From NCBI RefSeq assembly GCF_018717645.1, contig NZ_JAFLHG010000007.1, forward strand, positions 151,264-215,263: a stretch of 64,000 nucleotides of DNA. Reading direction: 5' to 3'. Position numbers and translations under genes: made by a program. Positions 44,466-52,459 of the stretch are shown piece after piece; position 1 is the stretch's first letter; the number at the start of each line of letters is the position of its first letter. Source of the stretch: Microbacterium flavum. GTDB taxonomy: Bacteria; Actinomycetota; Actinomycetes; Actinomycetales; Microbacteriaceae. The notes beneath the pieces were generated by a model, which was given only the letters and a program-made list of their open reading frames with translations, was not told the origin of the DNA and did no database searches.

Positions 44466-44960
44466 ATGAGCTCTCCGACCGCGCACTCCGCCGACCACGA
44501 CACGACCGCCTGCAAGGCGTCGCGTCATGCGCGCGTGCAGCAGCTCATCACCGCCGACGAGACCTCGCTCATCGAGCTCGAGACCCTCGTCGCCACCCTT
44601 CCGATCTGCTCGACGGGCCGCGTCTTCGTCGAGGTGCCCGATGCCTCCTGGATCTTCGACCTCACGGTGCCCGCGCGCATGATCGTCACCTGGCTCGACC
44701 GGTCGCAGCGCAGCGGTGAGCCGGGATCCGGACGCTCGTGCGCGCCGGGTCAGGCGCTCGCGCGCGCCGTGAACGCCTGGTCCGACGAGATGCTCTGCCC
44801 GGGCGCCGAGGAGAGCGTGTGCGCCGGCGGGACCCGCATCCACCTCCTGGGCGGCTACCTCGGGACGGCGGACATCTTCGACCACCTCACCGAGACGCTC
44901 GGCACGGATGCGGCGTCGATCGCGACGCCCGCGCGCTTCGGCCTCGTCACCGCTCGCTGA
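44466..44960 (+). CDS. SIP (siderophore-interacting) domain protein
   Basis: A 164-residue protein corresponding to the C-terminal SIP domain alone (VFVEVPDASWIFDLTVPARM, LGGYLGTADIFDHL), without the FAD-binding half of ferric-siderophore reductases. Five cysteines (in ACKAS, ICST, SCAP, LCPG and VCAG) are more than expected. The upstream iron box supports a role in iron use. Partner unknown. Confidence 0.8.
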   Translation: MSSPTAHSADHDTTACKASRHARVQQLITADETSLIELETLVATLPICSTGRVFVEVPDASWIFDLTVPARMIVTWLDRSQRSGEPGSGRSCAPGQALARAVNAWSDEMLCPGAEESVCAGGTRIHLLGGYLGTADIFDHLTETLGTDAASIATPARFGLVTAR

Positions 44961-45410
44961 TCAGCTGCCGCGCGGCACGTAGTTGCCGTCCTCGAGGCCC
45001 GCGAGGATCTCGAAGCGGTTGCGCAGCGGATTACGGCCCGCGATCAGGTAGAGCAACGGCATGAGGAAGCCGTAGCGGCGCCACTGGCGCGCGTGCACGG
45101 CCTCGTGGCGCAGCACCGCGTCCGTCACGGGAGCGGATCCGGTGAGGTAGCACCCGCCGACGCAGACGCCACCTCGCCCGAACGCCCACTCGGGGAGTCC
45201 TCGGAAGACCCACAGCCCCGCACGTCGCTCGACGCGGCCCTGGGACCAGAGACCGCCCCAGACGAATCCGACCGACGTCCCCCACCAGTAGCCGAGGAGG
45301 CTGATCGGCGAGTCGAGCAGGAACGCGGGAACGACCGCGTCGACCGATTCGCCGCGTGCCACGGCGCGCTCGGCGCGCTCCCGCCAGCCGGCGGGGGGTC
45401 TGGCGATCAC
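44961..45410 (-). CDS. Small membrane-associated HExxH protein
   Basis: A 149-residue protein starting at GTG. LRHEAVHARQWRRYG gives an HExxH motif at about 102-106, next to hydrophobic segments (about 38-56 and 114-124). It ends NRFEILAGLEDGNYVPRG, whose Glu could be a third ligand. Function unknown; a tiny zinc peptidase is the obvious guess. Its start overlaps the arginase-family stop by 4 bp. Confidence 0.7.
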   Translation of the reverse strand: MIARPPAGWRERAERAVARGESVDAVVPAFLLDSPISLLGYWWGTSVGFVWGGLWSQGRVERRAGLWVFRGLPEWAFGRGGVCVGGCYLTGSAPVTDAVLRHEAVHARQWRRYGFLMPLLYLIAGRNPLRNRFEILAGLEDGNYVPRGS

Positions 45411-46264
45411 GCGAGCGCCCCGACGACGCGCAGGATGGCGCCCAGATCATCGATCGCCGCGGCCGGGGAGGCCGGGGCGAAGCCGGAGATCGAGGCGCCG
45501 ACGAGCGGGATGCGCGCGCGCAGCGCCGCGATCGCGGAGAGGAGTTCGTCAAGGCTCAGGCCGAAGGGGACGGGGAGGGCGACGCCTGCCAGCGTCGCCG
45601 GGTCGAGGACGTCGAGGTCGACGTGCACGTAGAGGGCGGTCGCGCCCGTCCCGGCGACGGCGGCGGCGAGATCCTGCGCGCCGTCCTCCTCACCGGCATC
45701 CTGCGCCCCACGCCCGCCGCGACCGAGCGCGGCGACGTCGACGTGCGTGATCCCGGAGTGCGCCAGCGCATCCTCCTCCGCCTCGTCGATCTCGCGCGCT
45801 CCGGCGAGGAACACCCGCTCCGGCGGCACGGATCCGCTGCCGGAAAGAGGGAGGCTCTCGATCACGGCGCGCAGGGCCATGCCCGCGAACGCGCCCGAGG
45901 GCGAGGTGAGCGGGGTGTGGAGATCGCCGTGCGCGTCGAACCAGACGACGGCAAGCGACTCCGCGGCCGCCGCGGCATGCGCGATGGCGGGCACCGCGAC
46001 GCCGCAGTCCCCGCCCACGACGACCACGGGCTCCCCGAGGGGGGCGGCGGCGAGCGCCTCGGTGAGTGCGGCGCCGGTGCGCGCCAGCGCGCTGAAGCGT
46101 CGGATGCCGGTCTCCTGCGCCTCGCCGGCCGAGGTCGGCACCTCGACCCGTACGGTCGCCGCGCGCGGCAGATCGCCCGCGATGGCGTCGGCGCCGTCGA
46201 CGAGATGCATGGCCCGGGCCGCGGGCGAACCCTGCCACTGCGGGACGATGAGAAAACGCGCCAT
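45407..46264 (-). CDS. Arginase/agmatinase-family protein
   Basis: A 285-residue ureohydrolase-fold protein. The manganese site is intact: GGDCGV, WFDAHGDLHT and VHVDLDVLDP. The last shows the D-x-D-x3-D pattern. The substrate is not determined, since formiminoglutamase, agmatinase and arginase differ outside these motifs. GGAGGATCCC precedes the ATG. Confidence 0.88.
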   Translation of the reverse strand: MARFLIVPQWQGSPAARAMHLVDGADAIAGDLPRAATVRVEVPTSAGEAQETGIRRFSALARTGAALTEALAAAPLGEPVVVVGGDCGVAVPAIAHAAAAAESLAVVWFDAHGDLHTPLTSPSGAFAGMALRAVIESLPLSGSGSVPPERVFLAGAREIDEAEEDALAHSGITHVDVAALGRGGRGAQDAGEEDGAQDLAAAVAGTGATALYVHVDLDVLDPATLAGVALPVPFGLSLDELLSAIAALRARIPLVGASISGFAPASPAAAIDDLGAILRVVGALA

Positions 46265-46419
46265 GGGATCCTCCCTGCCCGCGCACCCCCGGACCCTCCC
46301 TGCGCGGGTGTCGCGGCGTGAGACGTGCGCGGGGAGGGTTCGGAGCGGGTTCGCGGGTCGTTACGTTCGAGTGGCTGCTGGGCGAGCTCGTCGTGCTCGT
46401 CAGCCGCCTGCTCGGGGGC

Positions 46420-47157
46420 CTACTGCTCGAGTGCCGGAGCGGCCGTTCCGCCGGTCTTCAGCGCGGCCAGGCGCGCCTCGACCTCGGTGAGCTCGCCGAC
46501 GTCCTCGAGGGCGTTGAACTGCGCGTCCAGGCTGGAGGCCGCGATCTCCGCCTTGCCGGCCGCGAGCGCCTCCTGGCGGCGCACCTTGTCCTCGAAGCGG
46601 CCGAGCTCGCTCGTCGGGTCCATGACATCGATCGACTTGACCGCGTCGTGGACCTTGTTCTGCGCTTCGGCGCTCTTCTGCCGAGCCATGAGCTCGGACG
46701 ACTTCGACTTCAGCTCGACGAGCTTCTGCTTCATGCCGTTCAGGCCGTCCTTGAGCTTGGCGACGACCTCGGTCTGCGCCGCGATCGAAGGCGCGATGGC
46801 CCGGGCCTCGTTCTCCTCGCTGATCTGACGCTGAAGGGCGATCTTGGCCAGGTTGTCGAACTTGTCGGCGTCCGTCGTGTTGCCCGCCGTGCGCAGCTCG
46901 TCGGCCTTCCGGCTCGCCGCCAGGGCCTTGTTGCCCCACTCCGCAGCCGCGCGGACGTCCTCCTCGTGGTCGCGCTCGAGCAGACGGAGGTTCCCGATCG
47001 TCTCGGCGACGGCCGACTCGGCGTCGGCGATGTTGTTCGTGAAATCGCGGACGAGCTGGTCGAGCATCTTCTGCGGGTCTTCGGCGGAGTCGAGCAGGGC
47101 GTTGATGTTCGCCTTCATGAGCGTCGAGATGCGACCGAAAATGGACTGCTTTGCCAT
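46420..47157 (-). CDS. pspA: Phage-shock protein A (PspA/IM30/Vipp1 family)
   Basis: A 245-residue coiled-coil protein. The N-terminal amphipathic helix (MAKQSIFGRISTLMKANINA) binds stressed membranes; long heptad-like helices follow to about residue 225. It belongs to the ESCRT-III-like superfamily. AAAGGAACACCG precedes the ATG. It is directly downstream of a TPM-domain membrane protein with the same direction, probably one stress unit. Confidence 0.92.
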   Translation of the reverse strand: MAKQSIFGRISTLMKANINALLDSAEDPQKMLDQLVRDFTNNIADAESAVAETIGNLRLLERDHEEDVRAAAEWGNKALAASRKADELRTAGNTTDADKFDNLAKIALQRQISEENEARAIAPSIAAQTEVVAKLKDGLNGMKQKLVELKSKSSELMARQKSAEAQNKVHDAVKSIDVMDPTSELGRFEDKVRRQEALAAGKAEIAASSLDAQFNALEDVGELTEVEARLAALKTGGTAAPALEQ

Positions 47158-47248
47158 CGGTGTTCCTTTCCTAAAGGGAGTGCGTCGTACGGAATGTCAG
47201 GGGGCGGGATCCGGGGTCGGGGGAGGAGAGGGGGCTGTGGTCAGCGGG

Positions 47249-49279
47249 TCAGAACCGCCCTCCGCCTCGTCGTGAACGGGTGCCGCCTCCGCCGAAGCTG
47301 CCGGGGCTCATGCCGCCCCCGCCTCCGCGACCGCCGCCGCCCATACCGCCGAAGCCGCCGCCGCGACCGCCGCCTCCGCCGCCGAGGAGCGAATTGATCA
47401 GGATGCCGCCGAGGACGGCGCCCATCATGTTCCCGCCGCCTCCGCCGCCGCCCCCGCCGGAGAAGGCGCCGACGTCGTTCTGCGCGAACTGGATCGCCTG
47501 GGCGGCCAGGTCGCCTGCCCGCTGGGCGTACTGCAGTGCCTGGCCCGGGTCGCCCTGCTGCAGCTGGCGTGCCTGCACGAGCGCCGCCCCGGCCTCGGCG
47601 AGGCGGGTGCGCGCTTCCGCGCCGATCGCGCCGCGGCGAGACGTGATGTAGTCCTCCGCGGCCGAGACCTGGCCCTGCGCCTGCGTGAGGGCGAGCGTGA
47701 GCTGGGATCCCTGTCGCTGTGCCTGCGCCTGCGCATCGCGCACTCCGGCGAGGAGCGTGTCGATCTGGTCGTTGGTGCGCGAGAGCCCCTCCAGGGCGGC
47801 CAGCGGACGCTTTCCGGGGCCGGCCAGCAGAGCCTTCGCCGCATCGAGCTGCTGCCGGGTTCCGTCGACGACGGAGGCCAGCCGGCCGTCGGGGTCGGGG
47901 AGGGTGGCGGCGCCCACGAGGTCGTGCTCGATATCGGCCACGAGCGCCGCGGCATCCTTCTCGCCCTGGGCGAGATCGCCGCCGAGCTTGGAGATCGACT
48001 TCAGCAGGAGGTCGGCCTGTGCGACGGCGGCCTCGGCCCCGCGGATCTCGACCGCGGCCGCGGCGCCGTCGCCCGCGCCGATGTCGCGCTGGGCCGCGGC
48101 GAGGTGCTCGTCGGCGAACTGCAGTCGCTCGGCGGCCTGCGCGGGGTTATCGGCGACGGTGACGAGGGCTTCCGGGGCGTACACGGCTTCGAGGGCGGTG
48201 AGGGCGGCGGCGGCGGCATCCTGCGTCTCCGCGACGGCGCCGCGCTCGGACTGGACGCGCGCGAGCGCTTCCGGGGCGTTGCGCTCGAGCTGACGCAGCT
48301 CGTCGAACGCCTTCGCCTTCTCGTCGAGCTCGGCGTTGGCGTGCGCGCAGAGGTCGATGATCTGCGCGTTCCACGCCCGGGTGTCCGCTTCGGCGTCGGG
48401 GGTCGCGTCATCGAGCTGCTGCTTGAGCGCGAACGCCGTGTCGAGATCGTTCTGGGCGCTCGTGAGGGCTGCCTGGAACTCGGTCGCGGAGGCGTCGCCG
48501 AACTGCGCACGGGCGAACTCGAGCTCCTGCCCGCTCGTTCGCACGGCGTCGTCGGTCGCGACGAGAGCGGATGCCGCGCGCTGGGCGAGCTCCTCGGTGG
48601 ACACCCCAGCGAGCGGGTCGACGGGGCCGGCATCGGGCCCGGACAGCTGGCCGGCGCCCGGGCCGCCCGGGACGGCGGTGCGGCTGCGGCGACGCGAGCG
48701 GATGACGATGAAGATCACGAGGCCGACGAGCGCGATCACCACGAACACGAGGAGCACGCCCCAGAGGCCCGAGGAGGATGATCCCGATCCGATGCCTCCC
48801 GACCCGCCCGACACGGCGTCGGCCAGTCCGTCCGCAGCGGCGACGGCGGCTCCCGCCCAGTCGCCGTTCTGGAGCGCCGGCTGGATGCGCTGCTGCTCGA
48901 TCGCGCCGAGCTGGTCGCCGCTGACCGGCCCGGACGAATCGCCGGAGAGGTAGTACTGCCGACCGTCGGTGGAGATCGCGAGGAGGTACTGGTTGGGCCC
49001 GAGGCCGTTGCGCTTCGCCGCCTCGTTCGCCCAGTCCGCGGGGTCCGTCGGGTTCGTGAACGTCGGCACGTAGGCGACCCAGAGGTCTACGGCGGAGGTG
49101 GAGGAGAGGGAGAGCAGGGAGGACTCGACATCCGCCTCCTGGGCGTTCGTCAGGACGTCGGATTGGTCGAGGACCCGCGAGCCGGCGAGGGAGATCGGAT
49201 CCGTGGCGCTCGCGACCGCCGCGCCCCCGAAGACCAGGGCTGCAGCGGTCAGAAAAGCCAGAACCAGACGCGTGCGCAC
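47249..49279 (-). CDS. TPM-domain membrane protein with coiled coil and Gly-rich tail
   Basis: A 676-residue protein starting at GTG with GGAGG upstream. A signal peptide (about 1-26) is followed by an extracytoplasmic TPM domain (about 30-150: VLDQSDVLTNAQEADVESSL), one transmembrane helix (about 172-194), a basic SRRRSR stop-transfer, a long helical/coiled-coil cytoplasmic region (about 220-600), and a Gly-rich tail with many GGG runs ending GTRSRRGGGRF. TPM domains are linked to photosystem repair and bacterial membrane stress. Neighbour pspA supports a membrane-integrity role. Confidence 0.85.
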   Translation of the reverse strand: MRTRLVLAFLTAAALVFGGAAVASATDPISLAGSRVLDQSDVLTNAQEADVESSLLSLSSTSAVDLWVAYVPTFTNPTDPADWANEAAKRNGLGPNQYLLAISTDGRQYYLSGDSSGPVSGDQLGAIEQQRIQPALQNGDWAGAAVAAADGLADAVSGGSGGIGSGSSSSGLWGVLLVFVVIALVGLVIFIVIRSRRRSRTAVPGGPGAGQLSGPDAGPVDPLAGVSTEELAQRAASALVATDDAVRTSGQELEFARAQFGDASATEFQAALTSAQNDLDTAFALKQQLDDATPDAEADTRAWNAQIIDLCAHANAELDEKAKAFDELRQLERNAPEALARVQSERGAVAETQDAAAAALTALEAVYAPEALVTVADNPAQAAERLQFADEHLAAAQRDIGAGDGAAAAVEIRGAEAAVAQADLLLKSISKLGGDLAQGEKDAAALVADIEHDLVGAATLPDPDGRLASVVDGTRQQLDAAKALLAGPGKRPLAALEGLSRTNDQIDTLLAGVRDAQAQAQRQGSQLTLALTQAQGQVSAAEDYITSRRGAIGAEARTRLAEAGAALVQARQLQQGDPGQALQYAQRAGDLAAQAIQFAQNDVGAFSGGGGGGGGGNMMGAVLGGILINSLLGGGGGGRGGGFGGMGGGGRGGGGGMSPGSFGGGGTRSRRGGGRF

Positions 49280-49415
49280 GGCGCACCCCCTCCTTCGCGG
49301 GGCGTTCGGCGCACCCCCGTCCGATCCTATTCCCCGATGCGCATGTGGCAACAGGCCGCGGCGGTGAGTGCCCGGACAGGGTGCCTCCGGGTAGCGTGAC
49401 GCCCTCGGAGGAATC

Positions 49416-50294
49416 ATGCATCACGACGGATTCGACCGCTACGGCGGGGACGTCCTCGCGCCCGGGTGGCGCGACGCCGGGAAGAAGGCGGTGGCCCGCG
49501 TCGGGGCCGCTCCGGGCCTGGTCGTCGAGGTCGCCGGGGACGGCTTCTGCGGCGCGGTGACGCGCGTCCAATCGGGCACGGTCGAGCTCGAGGATCGCCG
49601 GGGCCTGCGCCGGCTGTTCCCGCTCGGCGGCGGATTCCTGATCGACGGAGCGGCGGTCGAGCTCACCGTCCTCGCGGCGGCACCCGCCGCCCGCACCCGC
49701 ACCGCGTCGGGGTCGTTCGCCGCGGAGGACCGCCGCGCACGGATCGCGCGCGCCAGCCGCATCCTCGTGGAGGGTCGCCACGACGCCGAGCTGGTGGAGA
49801 AGGTCTGGGGCGACGACCTCCGCGCCGAGGGTGTCGTCGTGGAGTACCTGCAGGGCGTCGACCTGCTCGAGCAGACGCTCCGCGACGAGCCGCCCGGACC
49901 CGGGCGCCGCTACGGCGTCCTCGTCGACCACCTCGTCGCGGGCTCGAAGGAGTCGCGCATCGCGGGCGCCGTCGCGCGCGGACCGCACGGTGCGCACGTG
50001 CGGATCGTGGGGCATCCCCACATCGACGTGTGGCAGTGCGTCCTCCCCGCCTCGCTCGGCATCCGAGCGTGGCCGGAGGTGCCCCGCGGGATCGAGTGGA
50101 AGGTCGGCGTCAGCCGAGCCCTGGGCTGGCCGGCGCGCGATCAGGCGGATATCGCGCGCACGTGGCAGCGCATCCTCGGCGCGGTGAAGACCTACCGCGA
50201 CCTCGACCCCGCGCTCCTCGGGCGCGTCGAGGAGCTGATCGACTTCGTCACGGCCCCCGCAGCCGGCGCAGGGAGCGGAACGGGCGGCGAGTAG
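49416..50294 (+). CDS. DUF3097-family protein with TOPRIM-like motif
   Basis: A 292-residue soluble protein conserved in actinobacteria. The segment ILVEGRHDAELVEKVWGDDL resembles a TOPRIM acidic motif, and GVLVDHLVAGSKESRIA and VRIVGHPHIDVWQCVLP follow. A nucleic-acid role is possible but unknown. GGAGGAATC precedes the ATG. It is 9 bp upstream of trmB and probably co-transcribed. Confidence 0.82.
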   Translation: MHHDGFDRYGGDVLAPGWRDAGKKAVARVGAAPGLVVEVAGDGFCGAVTRVQSGTVELEDRRGLRRLFPLGGGFLIDGAAVELTVLAAAPAARTRTASGSFAAEDRRARIARASRILVEGRHDAELVEKVWGDDLRAEGVVVEYLQGVDLLEQTLRDEPPGPGRRYGVLVDHLVAGSKESRIAGAVARGPHGAHVRIVGHPHIDVWQCVLPASLGIRAWPEVPRGIEWKVGVSRALGWPARDQADIARTWQRILGAVKTYRDLDPALLGRVEELIDFVTAPAAGAGSGTGGE

Positions 50295-50303
50295 CCTGGG
50301 GGA

Positions 50304-51041
50304 GTGACCGACCCCGCCCCGCGCTTCCGCGACAAGCCCGTCTCCTTCGTGCGCCGCAGCGGTCGCATGAGCGACGCGCAGGAGCGCGCGTGGGAGGAGC
50401 TCGCTCCGCACTACGTGGTCGATGTCGAGCGGGATGACGCGGTCACGAGCATCCGACCCGGGACCGTCCTCGACGTCGCGGCCGCGTTCGGGCGCACGGC
50501 GCCGCTCGTCGTGGAGATCGGGTCCGGTCAGGGGCACGCCATCGTGCACGCCGCCGCGGCCGCCCCCGACACGGACTTCCTGGCCGTCGAGGTCTTCCGC
50601 GCCGGTCTCGCGCGGACGATGCTCGATGCCGACCGCGCGGGCGTCACGAATCTCCGCCTCGTCGAGGCGAATGCGCCCGAAGTGCTCGAACACCTCCTCC
50701 CCGAGGCCTCGGTGGAGGAGATCTGGATCTTCTTCCCCGACCCGTGGCACAAGTCCAAGCACAACAAGCGCCGGCTCATCGCGCCCGCCTTCCCGCCGCT
50801 CGCCGCCCGTGCCCTGCGGGGCGGCGGAACGCTGCGTCTCGCCACGGACTGGGAGGACTACGCGCTGCAGATGCGCGCCGTGATGGCGGATGCCGCGGAC
50901 TTCGCCCCTGCCGGCCCGGGGAGCGCCGACGACTGGGCGCCCCGCTTCGAGGGGCGCGTCATGACGGCCTTCGAGCGGAAGGGGCTCGCGAAGGGACGCG
51001 AGATCCGCGACCTGACCTACTGTCGCGCGCCCCGCTCGTGA
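50304..51041 (+). CDS. trmB: tRNA (guanine-N7)-methyltransferase
   Basis: A 245-residue SAM-dependent enzyme that makes m7G46 in tRNA. VVEIGSGQGHAIVHAA is the SAM loop and IFFPDPWHKSKHNKRRLI the TrmB signature; GGTLRLATDWEDYA follows. Starts at GTG. The stop overlaps the GTG start of the CPBP gene. Confidence 0.94.
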   Translation: MTDPAPRFRDKPVSFVRRSGRMSDAQERAWEELAPHYVVDVERDDAVTSIRPGTVLDVAAAFGRTAPLVVEIGSGQGHAIVHAAAAAPDTDFLAVEVFRAGLARTMLDADRAGVTNLRLVEANAPEVLEHLLPEASVEEIWIFFPDPWHKSKHNKRRLIAPAFPPLAARALRGGGTLRLATDWEDYALQMRAVMADAADFAPAGPGSADDWAPRFEGRVMTAFERKGLAKGREIRDLTYCRAPRS

Positions 51042-51907
51042 GGGCTCCCGCCGCACCGTCGGTCCCGGAGGGGCCATCGGGGCGACCGCTGCTCGGGCGG
51101 GCCGTCGCCCCCGCTCTGCTCGTCGCGCTCGCCGCCCCCGCGTTCTTCGTGCTCCTCTCGCCGTGGCTCGGCGCGGCTCTTCTGGCCGCAGGTCTCGCCG
51201 TCTCCTGGGCGATCGAGCGCGGAGGCATCCGGGGGCCCGGCCCGTCGCTGACGCGGGACCTCTCGCTCATCGCCGTCGGCATGCTCATCGTCAGCACGAT
51301 GTCCCTCGCGGCCAAGCTCGACGACGTGTCGATGGTCCGGTTCACCGTGGTCCTCGGCGGCGCCGTGCTGGTTCCCTATGCGCTGTCGCGCTGGGTCTAC
51401 CGCGACCGGGCGATCTCCTTCCCGTGGCGCGGCGGCGGACGGTGGACGCGGTGGCAGTGGGCGTGGCTGGCGGCCGTCCTCGTGCTCGGCTGGCTGATCC
51501 TGCCGTTCTACTTCATCACCTCGGGCGTCTACCGGAACTGGCCCGTCGTCGATGAGCCGGGGCTCATCGCGCGGCTGTTCGTCGGCGTGGGCGCCGTCGG
51601 CATCTGGGACGAGCTCTTCTTCATCTGCACGGTGTTCGTGCTGCTGCGGCGCCACCTCGCGGATGCCTCGGCGAACGTCCTGCAGGCGATCGTCTTCGTC
51701 TCGTTCCTGTGGGAGCTGGGGTACCGCGCCTGGGGGCCCGTGCTGACCATCCCGTTCGCCCTTCTTCAGGCCGTCATCTTCCTGAAGACGCGGTCGCTGG
51801 CCTACGTGGTGACCGTGCACCTCCTCTTCGACGCCGTCGTGTTCGCCGTGCTCGTCCACGCGCACAATCCGGGCCTCCTGGACGGGCTGTTCCTCGTCTC
51901 GCCGTGA
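51038..51907 (+). CDS. CPBP/Abi-type intramembrane protease-like protein
   Basis: A 289-residue membrane protein with about eight helices. The motif region reads GIWDELFFICTVFVLLRR, where the usual EExxxR is replaced by DE with the Arg further on; the second motif VTVHLLFDAVVF carries His. The family resemblance is real but the changed first motif makes proteolysis uncertain. It starts at a GTG overlapping the trmB stop. Confidence 0.72.
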   Translation: MRAPAAPSVPEGPSGRPLLGRAVAPALLVALAAPAFFVLLSPWLGAALLAAGLAVSWAIERGGIRGPGPSLTRDLSLIAVGMLIVSTMSLAAKLDDVSMVRFTVVLGGAVLVPYALSRWVYRDRAISFPWRGGGRWTRWQWAWLAAVLVLGWLILPFYFITSGVYRNWPVVDEPGLIARLFVGVGAVGIWDELFFICTVFVLLRRHLADASANVLQAIVFVSFLWELGYRAWGPVLTIPFALLQAVIFLKTRSLAYVVTVHLLFDAVVFAVLVHAHNPGLLDGLFLVSP

Positions 51908-51943
51908 TCGGCGTCTGCACAGGGTGGGCGGATGCCCGTCGGC

Positions 51944-51949
51944 TAGACT
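51944..51949 (+). promoter_or_regulatory. Candidate -10 element for the SMR gene
   Basis: TAGACT fits TANNNT and lies about 25 bp upstream of the riboswitch aptamer. No clear -35 is seen. Confidence 0.4.
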
Positions 51950-51971
51950 GGGCGGTGGATTCCGACAGGGT

Positions 51972-52020
51972 CCCCGGACGAGGGTTCAGTACCCGGTGAG
52001 CGACAAGACTGGCCGAAAGG
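51972..52020 (+). ncRNA. Guanidine-III (ykkC-III) riboswitch
   Basis: CCGGACGAGG (51974-51983), then GTACCCGGT (51989-51997), GACAAGAC (52002-52009) and a TGGCC tail. These blocks and their spacing match the guanidine-III aptamer consensus, including the conserved ACGAGG loop and the CCGG/CCGG helix. The ribosome-binding site GAAAGG (52015-52020) sits right after the pseudoknot strand, so binding of guanidinium would control access to it. The gene controlled is an SMR exporter of the guanidinium-exporting type. Confidence 0.88.
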
Positions 52021-52027
52021 TCACGCC

Positions 52028-52348
52028 ATGTCGTGGGTCATCCTCATCGTCTCCGGAGTCCTCGAAGCCGTCTGGGCCACCGCGCTCGGCAAGTCCGAGG
52101 GGTTCAGCCGTCTCTGGCCGACCGTCGTCTTCGGCGTCGCGCTCGTGGCCAGCATGGGCGGCCTCGCGTGGGCGATGCGCGACATCTCGACGGGCACCGC
52201 GTACGCGGTGTGGGTGGGGATCGGAGCCTCGCTCACCGTCGCCTACGCCATGATCACGGGCGACGAGGCGTTCTCGATCGTGAAGATGCTCCTCATCCTC
52301 GGGCTCGTCGCCTGCGTCGTCGGGCTGAAGCTCGTCGGCGAGCACTGA
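52028..52348 (+). CDS. sugE: SMR-family guanidinium exporter (Gdx/SugE)
   Basis: A 106-residue small multidrug resistance protein with four helices. The Gdx subclass features are present: VLEAVWATALGKSEGFSRLW, with the essential Glu in TM1 and a KSEGF motif instead of the quaternary-ammonium EmrE type. It exports guanidinium with proton exchange. The upstream guanidine-III riboswitch confirms the subclass. Confidence 0.92.
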   Translation: MSWVILIVSGVLEAVWATALGKSEGFSRLWPTVVFGVALVASMGGLAWAMRDISTGTAYAVWVGIGASLTVAYAMITGDEAFSIVKMLLILGLVACVVGLKLVGEH

Positions 52349-52379
52349 CGCCGACCCCGGGCGACGGGTGGGCAGACGA

Positions 52380-52411
52380 CGGATGCCCGGCCGTCTCGGG
52401 CCGGGCATCCG
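52380..52411. terminator. Bidirectional terminator between the SMR gene and chitinase
   Basis: CGGATGCCCGGCC (52380-52392), a 6-nt loop, and GGCCGGGCATCCG (52399-52411) form a perfect 13-bp stem between convergent genes. Confidence 0.8.
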
Positions 52412-52459
52412 CCGCACGATCGAGGGATCAGTGCGAATGGTCCTTCAGTGGGTCGGGCG

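Noticed and set aside
48408..51077. An 889-codon minus-strand frame across DUF3097, trmB and the TPM gene
   Set aside because: It runs antisense to trmB and then out of frame through the TPM gene.
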